Assembly: GCF_900105175.1 (NCBI RefSeq)
Contig: NZ_LT629771.1
Location: forward strand, 1,364,001-1,428,000
Reading direction: 5' to 3'
Source of the DNA: Jiangella sp. DSM 45060
GTDB lineage: Bacteria > Actinomycetota > Actinomycetes > Jiangellales > Jiangellaceae
DNA: 64,000 bases
The notes under the pieces were generated by a model. It made no database searches and was not told where the DNA came from. It was given only the letters and a program-made list of their open reading frames with translations. Below are positions 1 to 9,242 of this stretch, piece by piece. How positions within the stretch are numbered: the first letter of the stretch is position 1; each line of letters starts with the position of its first letter. The position numbers were made by a program, and so were the translations under genes.

Positions 1-1
1 C

Positions 2-67
2 GGCGGCAAGCCGCACTGGGGACCCGTGGGCCGGGCGGCACTCGATCGCGTGCTGACGGGTGCGTGA
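2..67 (+). CDS. 3' end of an unidentified gene (partial)
   Basis: An open frame entering from the left edge encodes about 21 residues, beginning GGKPHWGPVGRAALD, and stops at the TGA at 65-67. It converges on the TetR gene that ends at 85. The GG-K/R-PHWG string is reminiscent of the C-terminal end of FAD-linked sugar-lactone oxidases (GGRPHWGK), but the rest does not follow that family and too little is present to name it. The only support is the plausible composition and the fitting stop codon. Confidence 0.35.
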   Translation, partial: GGKPHWGPVGRAALDRVLTGA

Positions 68-84
68 CGCACCCCCCCCGGTCG

Positions 85-684
85 CTAGGGCGCCGGCCGC
101 AGCGACCGGGCGATCAGCACGAGCGCACCCTCGATCGCGCCGTCAGCCGCACCGAGCCGCTTCTGCTCGAGGTAGACCTCCGGCGCGAGCGGGGCGAGGA
201 GCGCTTCGGTGACGGCCTCGACGTCCGTGCGGCCGGCCTCGCGGACGAGGTGCCGGACGTGCGCTCGCCAGACCCCGTAGGCGCCGGTCTCGAACCGCGC
301 CCGGCCGACCTCGCTGGCGAGCAGGAGCGGCGCATGGCGCCGCAGCAACCCGAGCATCGCGCGATAGAACGCGGTGAGCCGGTCGGCCGGATCGGCGCCC
401 GGGCCGAGCGGCGGAGGCCCCGAGATGACCCCGGCCTGCAGCTCACGCTCGTGCTCGTCGAGCAACGCCTCTCCGAGCGCCCCGATGGACGCGTACCTGC
501 GGTATAGCGTGGCGCGTCCGACCCCGGCGGCGCGGGCGACGTCGTCCATCGTGACGGACCGCGGATCGTGCTGGGCGAAGAGCTGGGCCGCAGCGTCGAG
601 CACGCGCCGCCGGTTGCGTGCCGCGTCGGCCCGCTCCGGCGGGCGGACGGCGTCGGCCGCGCCGAGCAGATCGCGATGCGTCAC
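85..684 (-). CDS. TetR/AcrR family transcriptional regulator
   Basis: A 199-residue repressor-type protein with an N-terminal helix-turn-helix: RVLDAAAQLFAQHDPRSVTM, then VARAAGVGRATLYRRY. The C-terminal half is the usual variable ligand-binding helical domain. The GTG at 682-684 (VTHRDLLG) is preferred over the ATG at 706-708 because that ATG lies inside the palindrome at 698-720, the probable operator. The gene is divergent from the small multidrug-resistance transporter at 771, the standard arrangement for a local repressor controlling an exporter and itself. The inducing ligand cannot be read from the sequence. Confidence 0.88.
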   Translation of the reverse strand: MTHRDLLGAADAVRPPERADAARNRRRVLDAAAQLFAQHDPRSVTMDDVARAAGVGRATLYRRYASIGALGEALLDEHERELQAGVISGPPPLGPGADPADRLTAFYRAMLGLLRRHAPLLLASEVGRARFETGAYGVWRAHVRHLVREAGRTDVEAVTEALLAPLAPEVYLEQKRLGAADGAIEGALVLIARSLRPAP

Positions 685-697
685 CCGCCCATCGTAG

Positions 698-720
698 CAA
701 CTGGACATAGTGTCCAGTTG
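698..720. promoter_or_regulatory. Palindromic operator between TetR and SMR genes
   Basis: Perfect inverted repeat with 10-base arms CAACTGGACA and TGTCCAGTTG around a TAG centre. It lies between the divergent TetR gene and the SMR transporter gene, where a TetR dimer would block both promoters. No confident -35/-10 pair could be assigned on either side. Confidence 0.75.
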
Positions 721-770
721 TGTTATCGTCGTGTCTGAATCCGGACACGGTGACCACTTAGGGGTGGCTG

Positions 771-1112
771 ATGCAGCTGAGCGCGTGGTCGTGGCTCCTG
801 CTCGCGGGGGTGATCGAGATCGCCTTCTCGCAGAGCATCAAACCGACGGACGGCTTCACCCGCCCGGCGCCGACGCTGCTCTGCGTCGTCCTCGGGGCCG
901 CCGCCGTCATGGCGCTGTCACGGGCGATGCAGGCCGTGTCGGTCGGCACGGCGTATGCGGTGTTCACCGGCATCGGCGCCGTCGGAGCGGTCACGCTCGG
1001 CATCCTCATCAGCCGCGACCCGCTGACGCCGGGTCGGCTCGCCGGTCTCGTCCTGATCATCGCCGGAGTACTCGTCTGCCACGTCACCGAGCCCGCGGCG
1101 AACGGATCGTGA
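771..1112 (+). CDS. SMR family efflux transporter (SugE/Gdx-like)
   Basis: A 113-residue membrane protein of the small multidrug resistance family, four transmembrane helices, active as a dimer. The membrane-embedded glutamate sits in helix 1 (LLLAGVIEIAFSQSIK), followed by the TDGFTRPAPT loop. Helix 3-4 carries AMQAVSVGTAYAVFTGIGAVG, closest to the SugE/Gdx branch, some of which export guanidinium, rather than to EmrE. Length is normal for the family. The ATG at 771 follows AGGGGTGG. Expression is probably controlled by the divergent TetR protein through the palindrome at 698-720. The paired-SMR arrangement is not seen: only one subunit gene is present, so a homodimer is expected. Confidence 0.88.
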   Translation: MQLSAWSWLLLAGVIEIAFSQSIKPTDGFTRPAPTLLCVVLGAAAVMALSRAMQAVSVGTAYAVFTGIGAVGAVTLGILISRDPLTPGRLAGLVLIIAGVLVCHVTEPAANGS

Positions 1113-1139
1113 ACCGGCCTTTCCCGCCCGGCGGCGTGG

Positions 1140-1960
1140 GTGTTCGGCAGCCTCGCGCCGCCGGAACTGCTCGCCGGCGGGGCGCCGCTGGCGGAGCGGC
1201 TCGGCTTCGCCGAACTCTCGAACTCGCCGGCAGCGCCCGCATGTACCCGGGCCGCACCTCGGCGACGCGCACGCTCGGCAACACCGGCTGGCTCGATCAG
1301 CTGGGCCTGCTGCCGCGGCGGCCGCTGACTGCGCGCCGGCGGACTGCCGTGACGTGTGAGCGCTCCTCGCCGGCGAGGTGGTGACGAGCGACGGCGGACA
1401 TCGCCACCGGGACGTCCAGCTCGGCGTTCCTCCGGCGCAGGTGCCACCGCTCTGGCTCGGTGCGGTCAACCGTGCGGCGCTGCGCGCGGCGAGCGCGATC
1501 GCCGACGGCGTGCTGCTGTCCGTGCTGACCGGGCCGGCCTGCCTGCGATGGGCGCGCGGGCGGATCCGCGCCGGCGCCGATCCTGCCGGCCGGCCGGCGC
1601 CGCCCGTCGTCGCCTTCGCTCTCACCTCCGTGCACCGCGACCCCGCCGTCGCCCGGGCCGGCGTCCGCGACGCCGTCGCGTTCTTCGCGGCCGCCGAGGC
1701 GCACACCGCGCTGATCGGGCGAATCGCCGTTCGGCCGCGACGACGTGTCCGCCCTCCTGGCCGGCGACCCCAGCCGTACGGTGGCGATGGTCGACGAGCC
1801 GGTGGTGGCGGGGAGCCCGGAGCAGGTCGTCGGCCGCCCCGACGCCCTCCTCGATGCCGGGGTCGACCGGATCGGGATCTGGCCGTTCCCCAGTGAGAGC
1901 TTCGCCGGCCAGCTGACCACCCTGGCCGACGACGTCCTGCCGCACCTGTGCCGGCGCTGA
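1140..1960 (+). pseudogene. Decayed luciferase-like (LLM) monooxygenase
   Basis: Pieces of one F420/flavin luciferase-like monooxygenase are spread over several frames. At 1140 there is an N-terminal piece, FGSLAPPELLAGGAPLAERL, similar to the ELL..A..AE-LGF start of the family. At 1378-1740 the middle reads PPLWLGAVNRAALRAASAIA then ADGVLL, the LLM glycine-rich segment. At 1745-1960, in another frame, it ends with VGRPDALLDAGVDRIGIWPF and LADDVLPHL. The catalytic first third after residue 25 is missing or scrambled. No single frame covers the gene, and more than one indel or deletion is needed, so this is a remnant rather than a sequencing slip. No protein product is expected. Confidence 0.65.
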
Positions 1961-2019
1961 CGGTCGTCCGGAGCACTATTGCGCTCGCGCACTGTGCATC
2001 ATATGCTCACGATTGAGAA

Positions 2020-2044
2020 GACGTTTTCGATATTTCGAAACGTC
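2020..2044. promoter_or_regulatory. AT-rich inverted repeat upstream of the secreted carbohydrase cluster
   Basis: Arms GACGTTT (2020-2026) and AAACGTC (2038-2044) surround an AT-rich core TCGATATTTCG. It is unusually AT-rich for this region and lies about 65 bases before the gene at 2107, so it is a candidate operator or promoter region for the 2107-8640 genes. It does not match the TGCAACCGCTTGCA motif used elsewhere in the window. The cognate regulator is unknown. Confidence 0.45.
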
Positions 2045-2106
2045 AACTCTCTCCGCGTTCGCCAAGCGTGTCGTTGCCGGTACTCGTGCCTCGCAAGGAG
2101 CTGCTG

Positions 2107-4592
2107 ATGTCGAACCTGTCCCGTCGGGGATTCCTGCAGATGAGCGGTGCTGCCGTCGGCGGCACGGTGGTCGGCGGTCCGGCGCTCGCCGCGCCCGCCG
2201 CCCACGCCGCCGGCACGCCGTCCGCCCCGGTCGCCTCGCCTGCCCTGACGCCGGCGGCGAGCCGGCCGGGAGTGGAGCCCGACGCCGCCACGGCCGCGAC
2301 CTGGTGGCCGCCGCAGCGTCAGGTCTGGACGCCGATCGGCTGGAAGGGGCACCTGTTCCGGTTCAACGTGTTCTACAACGGCATGCTCATGTGCGAGCCG
2401 GGACCGGCCTGGATGACCAAGGACAACGTCGCGGGCTACCAGGGGCGGGGCATGCAGCTGCAGTTCCTGCCGCCGGACTTCCACGGCAACATCGCGAGCC
2501 CGCCCACCCATCGCCGGTACCTGTGGCAGGACGACCTCGGCATCGGCGAGCAGCGATGGAACGCCGACTCGGCCGCGCCGTTGCTGGAGACGTACTGGCG
2601 GCTGCCGCAGGGCGTCGTCGTCCGGCAGTCGGTCTTCGGCCACCTCGGTGGCGGCGGCGACTACCAGCAGGAGAGCGACCCGCTGTACGCCTGGGTCCGC
2701 CTCGACGTGGTGCACGTCGACGAGGTCCGGGCACCTCAGACGCTGCCGTTCGTGGTGCGGATGGCGCGGCGGCACCTGCAGTTCCGGGACGGCTACGCCG
2801 ACGAGAACGGCGTGACCCTCGAGTACGAGCCGGACAACGCCGCGATGCCGGGGCGGATGCGCGTCGCTCCCGGGTTCGGCGTCGGGCCGAACCGGTCGGT
2901 GCAGGTCGAGCACCTGGACGGCACGGTCCGGATGGGCACCGTCCCGCTGCCGGCCGACCGGTCGTCTTCACCGAGACCGCCACGCCGCGGGTGTACGACC
3001 TGACGATCACCCTCGACGTGCAACCGGGCGCGCATGCCGATCTCCTCGTCGCGATGCTGCCGCAGAGCCGCACCGAGTTCCGCCGTGAGCTCGGGCTCGG
3101 GTGGGACGGCGCGCTGGCCGAGGCCGAGGCGTACTGGACGTCGACGGCCGACGCGGCGGCCGCGACGATCCACACCCCGGAGCCGTTCGTCGACGAGGCG
3201 CTGCGGCGCTTCGTCGAGCTGACCGAGATCGTCGGCGAGACCAGCCCGGAGAGTGGCAAGCGGACCCTCCTGACCGGCTCGTTCGGGTACGACGTGCTCT
3301 GGGCGACGCCGACATCGATGGTCCATCACATGCTGCTGGACCCGCTCGGCCAGCACCAGATCTCCCGCCGGCACCTGCAGATCTACCGCGACACCCAGGG
3401 CACCCGGATCGCGCCCGGCCAGGCGTACCAGGACTACGGCCTGCATCCGGGGTACCTCGGGTCGCCCTCGCACCTGCAGGCGTTCGACTGGCTCTCCGAC
3501 CACGGCGCGATCCTGCAGAACATCGCGTACCACGCGCTGATGACCGGCGATCGGGACTTCATCGACGAGTGGATCGACATCGTGGTGAAGGCGTGCGAGT
3601 TCATCCGCGACGCCTGCGAGACGATCCCGCACGACGGCGTCCAGGGCCTGATGCCGGCCGCCCACTCCAGCGACGAGCTGCTCGACACCCAGGCCACGTG
3701 GTCGCTCGGCTGGAACTACAAGGGCCTGGCGACGGCGGTCAAGCTGCTCGAGCGGGTGGGGCACCCTCGGGCGGACGAGTTCGACGCGGCGAGGGAGCGG
3801 TTCCGCACCGCCATGGTGGACGCGTACCGGGAGCTCGCGCGGAACGCCGCCACCTGGACCCATCCCGACGGCTCCGCGCAGCCGGTGCCGGTGGCCGACT
3901 ACACCGACCGGCCGTTCCACATCTTCCAGGACGCCTTCCTCCTCGACATCGGCCCGCTGTTCTTCGTCTGGGCCGGGGTGTTCCCGGCGGACGACCCGCT
4001 GATGACGTCGCACCTGGACTACTTCCGGTCCGGCCCGAACGCGGAACTGTGGGACGTCCGCTCCAACCCCATTCACCGGGCCTGGCTCATCCGCGAGGTG
4101 TCCACCTGCGAGCCCTGCTACAGCTGGAACGTCTCGCACGCCTGGCAGGCCGGTGACCGGGACCGCTATCTCGAGGGCGTGTACAGCCTGCTGAACGCCG
4201 GTGTCTCGCCGCAGACGTTCATCTCCAACGAGCACAGGCACGGCATGTCCGGCAACCTGTCGACGTCGGCGCTGATCGTCTGGCACCTGCTCAAGGCGGT
4301 GATCGACGCCGAGCTGACCGACGGGCAGGTCCACTTGCTCCGGCTCTGCCCGCTGAGCTGGCTGTCCGAGACGGACCAGACGGTGTTCGAGCGGGTGGCG
4401 ACCGAGCACGGCCCGGTCGATCTGCGGTTCAAGCTCGCCGACGGCGGGGCCCGCCTGGACGTCGAGTTCGAGGGGCACTGGCACGCCGACGCCCCCGAGG
4501 TACTGCTGCACCTGCCTCCGCTGGACGGGCTGCGCACCGTCCGCGTCAACGGCGACGACATGCCCGCCGCCGATTCGCCCATCGCGCTGTAG
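2107..4592 (+). pseudogene. Tat-exported six-hairpin glycosidase-like protein, one frameshift
   Basis: The N-terminus is a twin-arginine signal (SNLSRRGFLQMSGAAVGG), so export in folded form is expected. The following ~270 residues form a beta-rich domain (WTPIGWKGHLFRFNVFYNGM). After about residue 280 the frame changes by one base between 2956 and 2961. The sequence continues without loss as PVVFTETATPRVYDLTI and a ~530-residue helical domain (SFGYDVLWATPTSMVHHMLL; HIFQDAFLLDIGPLFFVWAG) that looks like an (alpha/alpha)6 barrel of carbohydrate-active enzymes. Restored length is about 828 residues. The ATG at 2107 follows AAGGAG. I cannot assign a GH family. The otherwise intact coding pattern suggests a recent mutation or a base-calling error rather than old decay. 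The two FG-GAP/GH43 genes follow directly. Confidence 0.7.
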
Positions 4593-4617
4593 ACCACAAC
4601 TCACACGGAGGGTGTTC

Positions 4618-6864
4618 ATGCCTGGTAGAACCCCGCGCACACTCATCGCCGGCGCCGTGTCCGTCCTGACGATGCCGCTGGTCGCGGTGGCGGTCTCGAC
4701 GGCCGAGCCGATCGGCGTCGAACCCGGCGACCTCGTGCTCCGGACGGCGGACGGGCGCCTGGTCCACTACTCGCACACCGCCTCCGCCGGCACGCCGTGG
4801 CCGGAGGCGAGCGGCGCCACCGTGGGCACCGGCTGGGGCGGCGCGGACTCGCTCGCCGTCGCCGACGTGAACCTCGACGGCGAGCCCGACCTGTTCGACC
4901 GCATCGGCGACTCCGTCGGGTACCACCCGAACCGGGGCGACCTCGACCCGGTCTGGGACCTGGGGGAGCGGGTCCTGGGCATGACCGGCTGGGCCGGCAC
5001 GCCGCAGGTCGTCCTGGACGACTTCAACCGGGACGGCGGGCCCGACCTGATGGCCCGCCAGCCCGCGGGGAACCTGCGGATCTGGGAGCACGACGGCTCC
5101 ACCAGCGCCAGCCCGTGGCTGACCCGGCCGGCGTACGACGTCGCCTACGGCCTGGACCGGGCCGATACGGTCGCGTTCGGCGAGGTCACCCGGGACGGCT
5201 TCCGGGACCTCGTGATCCGCGAGGACGACGGCACGCTGTGGATCGTCCCGCACCCGGGCGAGACCGCGCAGCCGGCCGTCCGCTCGACCGGCGCCGACAC
5301 GGCGGTCCCCGAGGTGGTCTGGGACCTCGACGAGCTGCGGGCGCGGGCCGCGGCCGAGACCAGCGGGCTGCGGGCGGCCAGCGCCGAGGTCGATCCGACC
5401 CTCCCGTACGAACTGGGCTTCGCCTGGGCCGACTACGCGGCGCTGAGGGTGGCCGACGTCAACGGCGACAGCCTCGGCGACCTGCTCGCCCTCGACGACG
5501 ACGGCCGGCTCTCGATCTACCCGCACAACGGCGCGACCGTGGGCCAGAAGCCGTGGACGACCCGCGTCGACGGCGGGTCCTGGTGGGGGCCGGGCAGCCT
5601 GCTCGCCGGCACCGACGCGCCGGTGACCCAGGCGCCCCCGGACCCGCCGGACCCCCAGCCCGAGCCCGACCCGGAACCGGTGCGCATGGGTGACGCGGTC
5701 GCGCTGGACCGGGACGGCCGGCTGTGGCGGCTCTGGCACACCGGCGACCGGGACCGCCCGTGGACGCGCTCGGCGGCGAACGTCGTCGGCTCCGACTGGA
5801 GCGGCGCCGACGTGTTCGCCCTCGACGACATCGACCTCGACGGCGAGATCGACCTGTTCTTCCGCGACCCGGCCGGCACCGGCAGCGTCTGGTACCACCC
5901 GCACCAGGGCGTCGCCGCATCGCCGTGGGACATCAGCGCCAAGATCTTCGGGATGAGCGGCTGGAACAACGCCGCCGAGGTGCTGCTCGAGGACGTCGAC
6001 CGGGACGACCGCCCGGACCTGCTGTCGCGGATGCCGGATGGCAACCTGAGGGTCTGGTTCCACGACGGGCAGACCGGCATCAGCCCGTGGCTGGCGCCGG
6101 GCGCATGGACCGACGTCGCCGTCGGCCTGCAGACCACCGACCTCGTCCGGTGGGCCGAGATGACCGGCGACGACGCGCGCGACCTCGTCATCCGCGAGGC
6201 CGACGGCTCGGTGTGGGTGCTGCCCAACCCGGGCGCCCGCATCGGGCCGGGCACGCCGCCGGTCTGGACCTGGGACCTGGCCGCGGCCCGGGCGGGCACG
6301 GACCCGACGCGCCCCTACGAGCTCGGGACCGCCTGGGCCGGCGCCGGGACGCTGGACGTGCAGGACGCGGACGGCGACGGCCGGTCCGACCTGCTGGTCG
6401 TCGGCGCCGACGGCGGCCTGACCATCTACTACCACGACGGCTCGCCCGCCGGTGAGAACCCGTGGACCACCCCGACCGCCGCCGGCAGCCGGTGGGACGA
6501 CTACGAGCTGATCGGCTTCAGCTCGCTGCCCGCCGAACCCGAGCCGGAGCCGGCCGGCGCCGTCCGGTACGACCCGGTCGGCACGAACACCGTCCAGACG
6601 ATCACGGCCACCGGCTTCGAGCCCGGTGAGCGGGTGACGCACGTCTTCGACGGGCGGCCGCAGAACGCCGTCCTGGCGAACCCGGCCGGCGAGGTCGTGT
6701 TCGCCCTCAAGGCGCCCGCTCGCGCCGGCACGTACGAGTCCGAGCTCGCGGCCGCGTCCGGCACCGTGCTGCGTCTGAGTTTCCAGGTCGCCCGGGGCGC
6801 ACCCGGCGGCGGCTCGGCCGACCTCGTCGCCTGGCGCGAGGAGTGGTCCCCGCAACGACCCTGA
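4618..6864 (+). CDS. Secreted FG-GAP/VCBS repeat protein with internal duplication
   Basis: A 748-residue protein with an N-terminal signal peptide (RTLIAGAVSVLTMPLVAVAV) and repeats of the calcium-binding FG-GAP/VCBS type, D-x-D/N-x-D-G-x-x-D (VADVNLDGEPDLF; LDDIDLDGEIDLFF; QDADGDGRSDLLV). Residues ~35-345 and ~360-635 are two copies of the same array, joined by a proline-rich linker (PPDPPDPQPEPDPEP). Such arrays normally fold as a beta-propeller. The last ~90 residues (TITATGFEPGERVTHVFDG) resemble an Ig-like fold. ATG 4618 is preferred over GTG 4612 because it sits at the right distance from CGGAG. No catalytic domain is visible, so a binding or accessory role beside the carbohydrases is inferred. 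Confidence 0.8.
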   Translation: MPGRTPRTLIAGAVSVLTMPLVAVAVSTAEPIGVEPGDLVLRTADGRLVHYSHTASAGTPWPEASGATVGTGWGGADSLAVADVNLDGEPDLFDRIGDSVGYHPNRGDLDPVWDLGERVLGMTGWAGTPQVVLDDFNRDGGPDLMARQPAGNLRIWEHDGSTSASPWLTRPAYDVAYGLDRADTVAFGEVTRDGFRDLVIREDDGTLWIVPHPGETAQPAVRSTGADTAVPEVVWDLDELRARAAAETSGLRAASAEVDPTLPYELGFAWADYAALRVADVNGDSLGDLLALDDDGRLSIYPHNGATVGQKPWTTRVDGGSWWGPGSLLAGTDAPVTQAPPDPPDPQPEPDPEPVRMGDAVALDRDGRLWRLWHTGDRDRPWTRSAANVVGSDWSGADVFALDDIDLDGEIDLFFRDPAGTGSVWYHPHQGVAASPWDISAKIFGMSGWNNAAEVLLEDVDRDDRPDLLSRMPDGNLRVWFHDGQTGISPWLAPGAWTDVAVGLQTTDLVRWAEMTGDDARDLVIREADGSVWVLPNPGARIGPGTPPVWTWDLAAARAGTDPTRPYELGTAWAGAGTLDVQDADGDGRSDLLVVGADGGLTIYYHDGSPAGENPWTTPTAAGSRWDDYELIGFSSLPAEPEPEPAGAVRYDPVGTNTVQTITATGFEPGERVTHVFDGRPQNAVLANPAGEVVFALKAPARAGTYESELAAASGTVLRLSFQVARGAPGGGSADLVAWREEWSPQRP

Positions 6865-6897
6865 CCCGCCCCGTCCGCGCCATCCGAAGGAGTCGCG

Positions 6898-8640
6898 ATG
6901 TCCCGTCGGCTGCGTCGAACCGCCCTCACCTGTGTCGCCGTTCTCGCCTCGATGACGGCCGGGCTGGCCCCGGCCGCCGCCGTTCCACCGGAGGTGCCCA
7001 AGCACCTCATCGCGCAGGACTTCCCGGATCCGGACCTCGTGCGGGTCGGGAGCACCTGGTACGCGTACGCGACCAACAACTTCGCCCACGTGCCGGTGGC
7101 GAGCGCGCCGACGATCGACGGGCCGTGGTCGGTCCGCGGCGACGCGATGCCCGGCGGCCCGTCGCCGAGCTGGGCGACGGCCGGCCGGACCTGGGCGCCG
7201 GACGTCCATCTCAACGGCGACGGCACCCTCACCATGACCTACACCGCCTGGCACACGGCGTCGGGGCGCCAGTGCATCGGCGTGGCCACCGCGACGAACG
7301 CCCTCGGACCGTTCACGCCGGCCACGTCGCCGCTGATCTGCCCGACGAGCAGCGGCGGGGCCATCGACGCGAACACCTTCGTCGCCGCCGACGGCACCCG
7401 GTACCTGCTGTGGAAGAACGACGGCAACGCGATCGGGCAGTCGAGCACGCTGTGGCTGGTCCGGACGACGAACAACGGCACGGCGCTCGTCGGCGGCTCG
7501 ACGGCCCTCGTCTCGGTGCCGGCAGGGCAGGTGATCGAGGCCCCTGACCTGGTGCAGCGGGGCGGCGTGTTCGTGCTGTTCTATTCGCGCGGGGACTACG
7601 GCGGGTGCGGCTACTACACCTCCTACGCGACCGCCACCGCTCTCGGCGGCCCGTGGACGCACGCCGGACAAGCACTGATGACGCAGGGGAACACCGGCAT
7701 CTGCGGCCCGGGCGGCGCCGACGTCGTCACCGCGGCCGACGGCCTCACCGGCGGCGACAAGGTGGTGTTCCACGGCTGGGTGGGCGGCGCGCGGCACCTG
7801 TACTCCGTCGACCTGTCCTGGGTGGGCAACGTGCCGGTGCAGGGCGGCCGGCGTGCGGTGTCGCTGGACGGCGACGGCCGCGCCGAGCTCGCGGTCGTCC
7901 AGGCGAGCGGCGAGATCAGGGCGTGGCACAACGACCTCGGCTTCGCCACGACGCCGTACGGCGACTCGGCGATCATCGGCACCGGAGTCACCGATCCCGC
8001 GCGGGTCCGGTTCGCCGACCTCGACGACGACGGCCGGGCCGAGCAGATCCACCTCCAGCCCAACGGCGACATCCAGGCGTGGCACAACGACCTCGGCTTC
8101 GGCACCATGCCCTACGGCGACTCCGTGATCATCGCGACCGGGTTCACCGACCCGGCGCGGGTCCGGTTCGCCGACCTCGACGACGACGGCCGGGCCGAGC
8201 TGATCAACGTCCAGGCCAACGGCGAGGTGCAGGCCTGGCACAACGACGGCGCCTTCTCGGCCATGCCCTACGGCGCCTCGCGCATCGTCGCCACCGGGTT
8301 CACGCCCTCGCGGACCGCCTTCGCCGACATCGACGGCGACGGACGCGACGAGATCATCGCCGTCCAGGCGAACGGCGAGGTGCAGGCGTGGCACAACGAC
8401 GCCGGGTTCGCCACCATGCCGTACGGAGCGTCGGTGATCATCGCCGACGGCTTCACCGATCCGGCCAGGCTCCGCTTCGCCGACCTCGACGGGGACGGCC
8501 GGGCCGAGATCGCCGCGATCCAGGCCGACGGCCAGATCCGGGCCTGGCACAACGACGCGGGCTTCGTCACCCGACCGTACGGCGACTCGCTCATCGTCGG
8601 CGCTGGGTTCACCGACCCGGGCCGGGCGATCTTCATCTGA
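6898..8640 (+). CDS. Secreted GH43-like glycosidase fused to FG-GAP-like repeats
   Basis: 580 residues. After a signal peptide (TALTCVAVLASMTAGLAPAA) residues ~35-310 match the five-bladed propeller of glycoside hydrolase family 43, acting on arabinose- or xylose-containing side chains. The catalytic base Asp is in QDFPDPDLVRVG, the pKa-modulating Asp in WAPDV and the acid Glu in VIEAPDLV. Residues ~318-578 are five near-identical repeats of about 52 residues (FADLDDDGRAE then VQAWHNDLGF-TMPYGDS), of the FG-GAP calcium-loop type. The repeats may act as a wall- or substrate-binding module. ATG 6898 follows GAAGGAG. The gene lies 33 bases after the FG-GAP gene and its stop overlaps the convergent TetR gene. 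Confidence 0.85.
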   Translation: MSRRLRRTALTCVAVLASMTAGLAPAAAVPPEVPKHLIAQDFPDPDLVRVGSTWYAYATNNFAHVPVASAPTIDGPWSVRGDAMPGGPSPSWATAGRTWAPDVHLNGDGTLTMTYTAWHTASGRQCIGVATATNALGPFTPATSPLICPTSSGGAIDANTFVAADGTRYLLWKNDGNAIGQSSTLWLVRTTNNGTALVGGSTALVSVPAGQVIEAPDLVQRGGVFVLFYSRGDYGGCGYYTSYATATALGGPWTHAGQALMTQGNTGICGPGGADVVTAADGLTGGDKVVFHGWVGGARHLYSVDLSWVGNVPVQGGRRAVSLDGDGRAELAVVQASGEIRAWHNDLGFATTPYGDSAIIGTGVTDPARVRFADLDDDGRAEQIHLQPNGDIQAWHNDLGFGTMPYGDSVIIATGFTDPARVRFADLDDDGRAELINVQANGEVQAWHNDGAFSAMPYGASRIVATGFTPSRTAFADIDGDGRDEIIAVQANGEVQAWHNDAGFATMPYGASVIIADGFTDPARLRFADLDGDGRAEIAAIQADGQIRAWHNDAGFVTRPYGDSLIVGAGFTDPGRAIFI

Positions 8641-9217
8641 CGGTCGTGGCGGGGCGGGTGCCGAGGGCCTGGGCGAGCACCCGGTGAACGTGGCCGGCGT
8701 CGCCGGGGGCGTTGTCGATCAGGATGGCGGTGCACAGGCCGTCGGAGGCGGCGACGAGGGCGGCGATCGCCCGCGGGTCGCCGGTGAGGGTGGCGGCGAG
8801 TTCGGCGACGTCCTCGCGCCACTGCCGGGCGACCGGCGCCAACGCGGGCCGGCGCGCGGCGAGGGTGGACAGCTCGCGTTCGGCCAGGGCGCGTTCGCGT
8901 CCCGGCCCGCCGGACTCGGCGATCAGCTCGGCGAGGCCGCGCAGCTTGTCGCCGGGGCCGTCGATGATCTGCCGGATGCGGACGGTGTAGGCGTCGGCGA
9001 CGCTGGACAGGGCGGCGACGAGGAGGTCGTCGAGGGTGGCGAAGTAGTAGGTGCTCAGGCTGGTGGGGATGCCTGCCTGCTTGGCGACGGTGCGGTGGGT
9101 GACGCCGGCCGCACCGTCGCGGGTGACCACGGCCAGGGTGGCGGCGATGATCTCGGCCCGGCGCTTGGCGCCGCGGGCCCGCCGGCCGTCGGCGGGGTGC
9201 TCGTCGCCGTCCGTCAT
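8633..9217 (-). CDS. TetR family regulator downstream of MFS exporter
   Basis: 194 residues. The N-terminal helix-turn-helix is at residues ~15-60 (RAEIIAATLAVVTRDGAAGV; VAKQAGIPTSLSTYYF), followed by a helical ligand domain rich in Ala and Leu. It lies 25 bases downstream of the MFS exporter on the same strand and is probably co-transcribed with it, making it the likely ligand of the large palindrome at 10764-10802. Its 3' end overlaps the convergent GH43 gene by 8 bases. The STYYF segment is typical of TetR proteins that control drug exporters. Confidence 0.86.
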   Translation of the reverse strand: MTDGDEHPADGRRARGAKRRAEIIAATLAVVTRDGAAGVTHRTVAKQAGIPTSLSTYYFATLDDLLVAALSSVADAYTVRIRQIIDGPGDKLRGLAELIAESGGPGRERALAERELSTLAARRPALAPVARQWREDVAELAATLTGDPRAIAALVAASDGLCTAILIDNAPGDAGHVHRVLAQALGTRPATTVR

Positions 9218-9242
9218 GCCGCCTCCTCCCGTTCGCCACAGG

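Noticed and set aside
4546-8550. A very long minus-strand open frame of more than 1300 codons opposite the FG-GAP and GH43 genes
   Set aside because: It is the complement of repetitive GC-rich coding sequence; the plus-strand frames have signal peptides, domains and ribosome sites, while this one is low-complexity Val/Gly/Arg/Asp with no motif.
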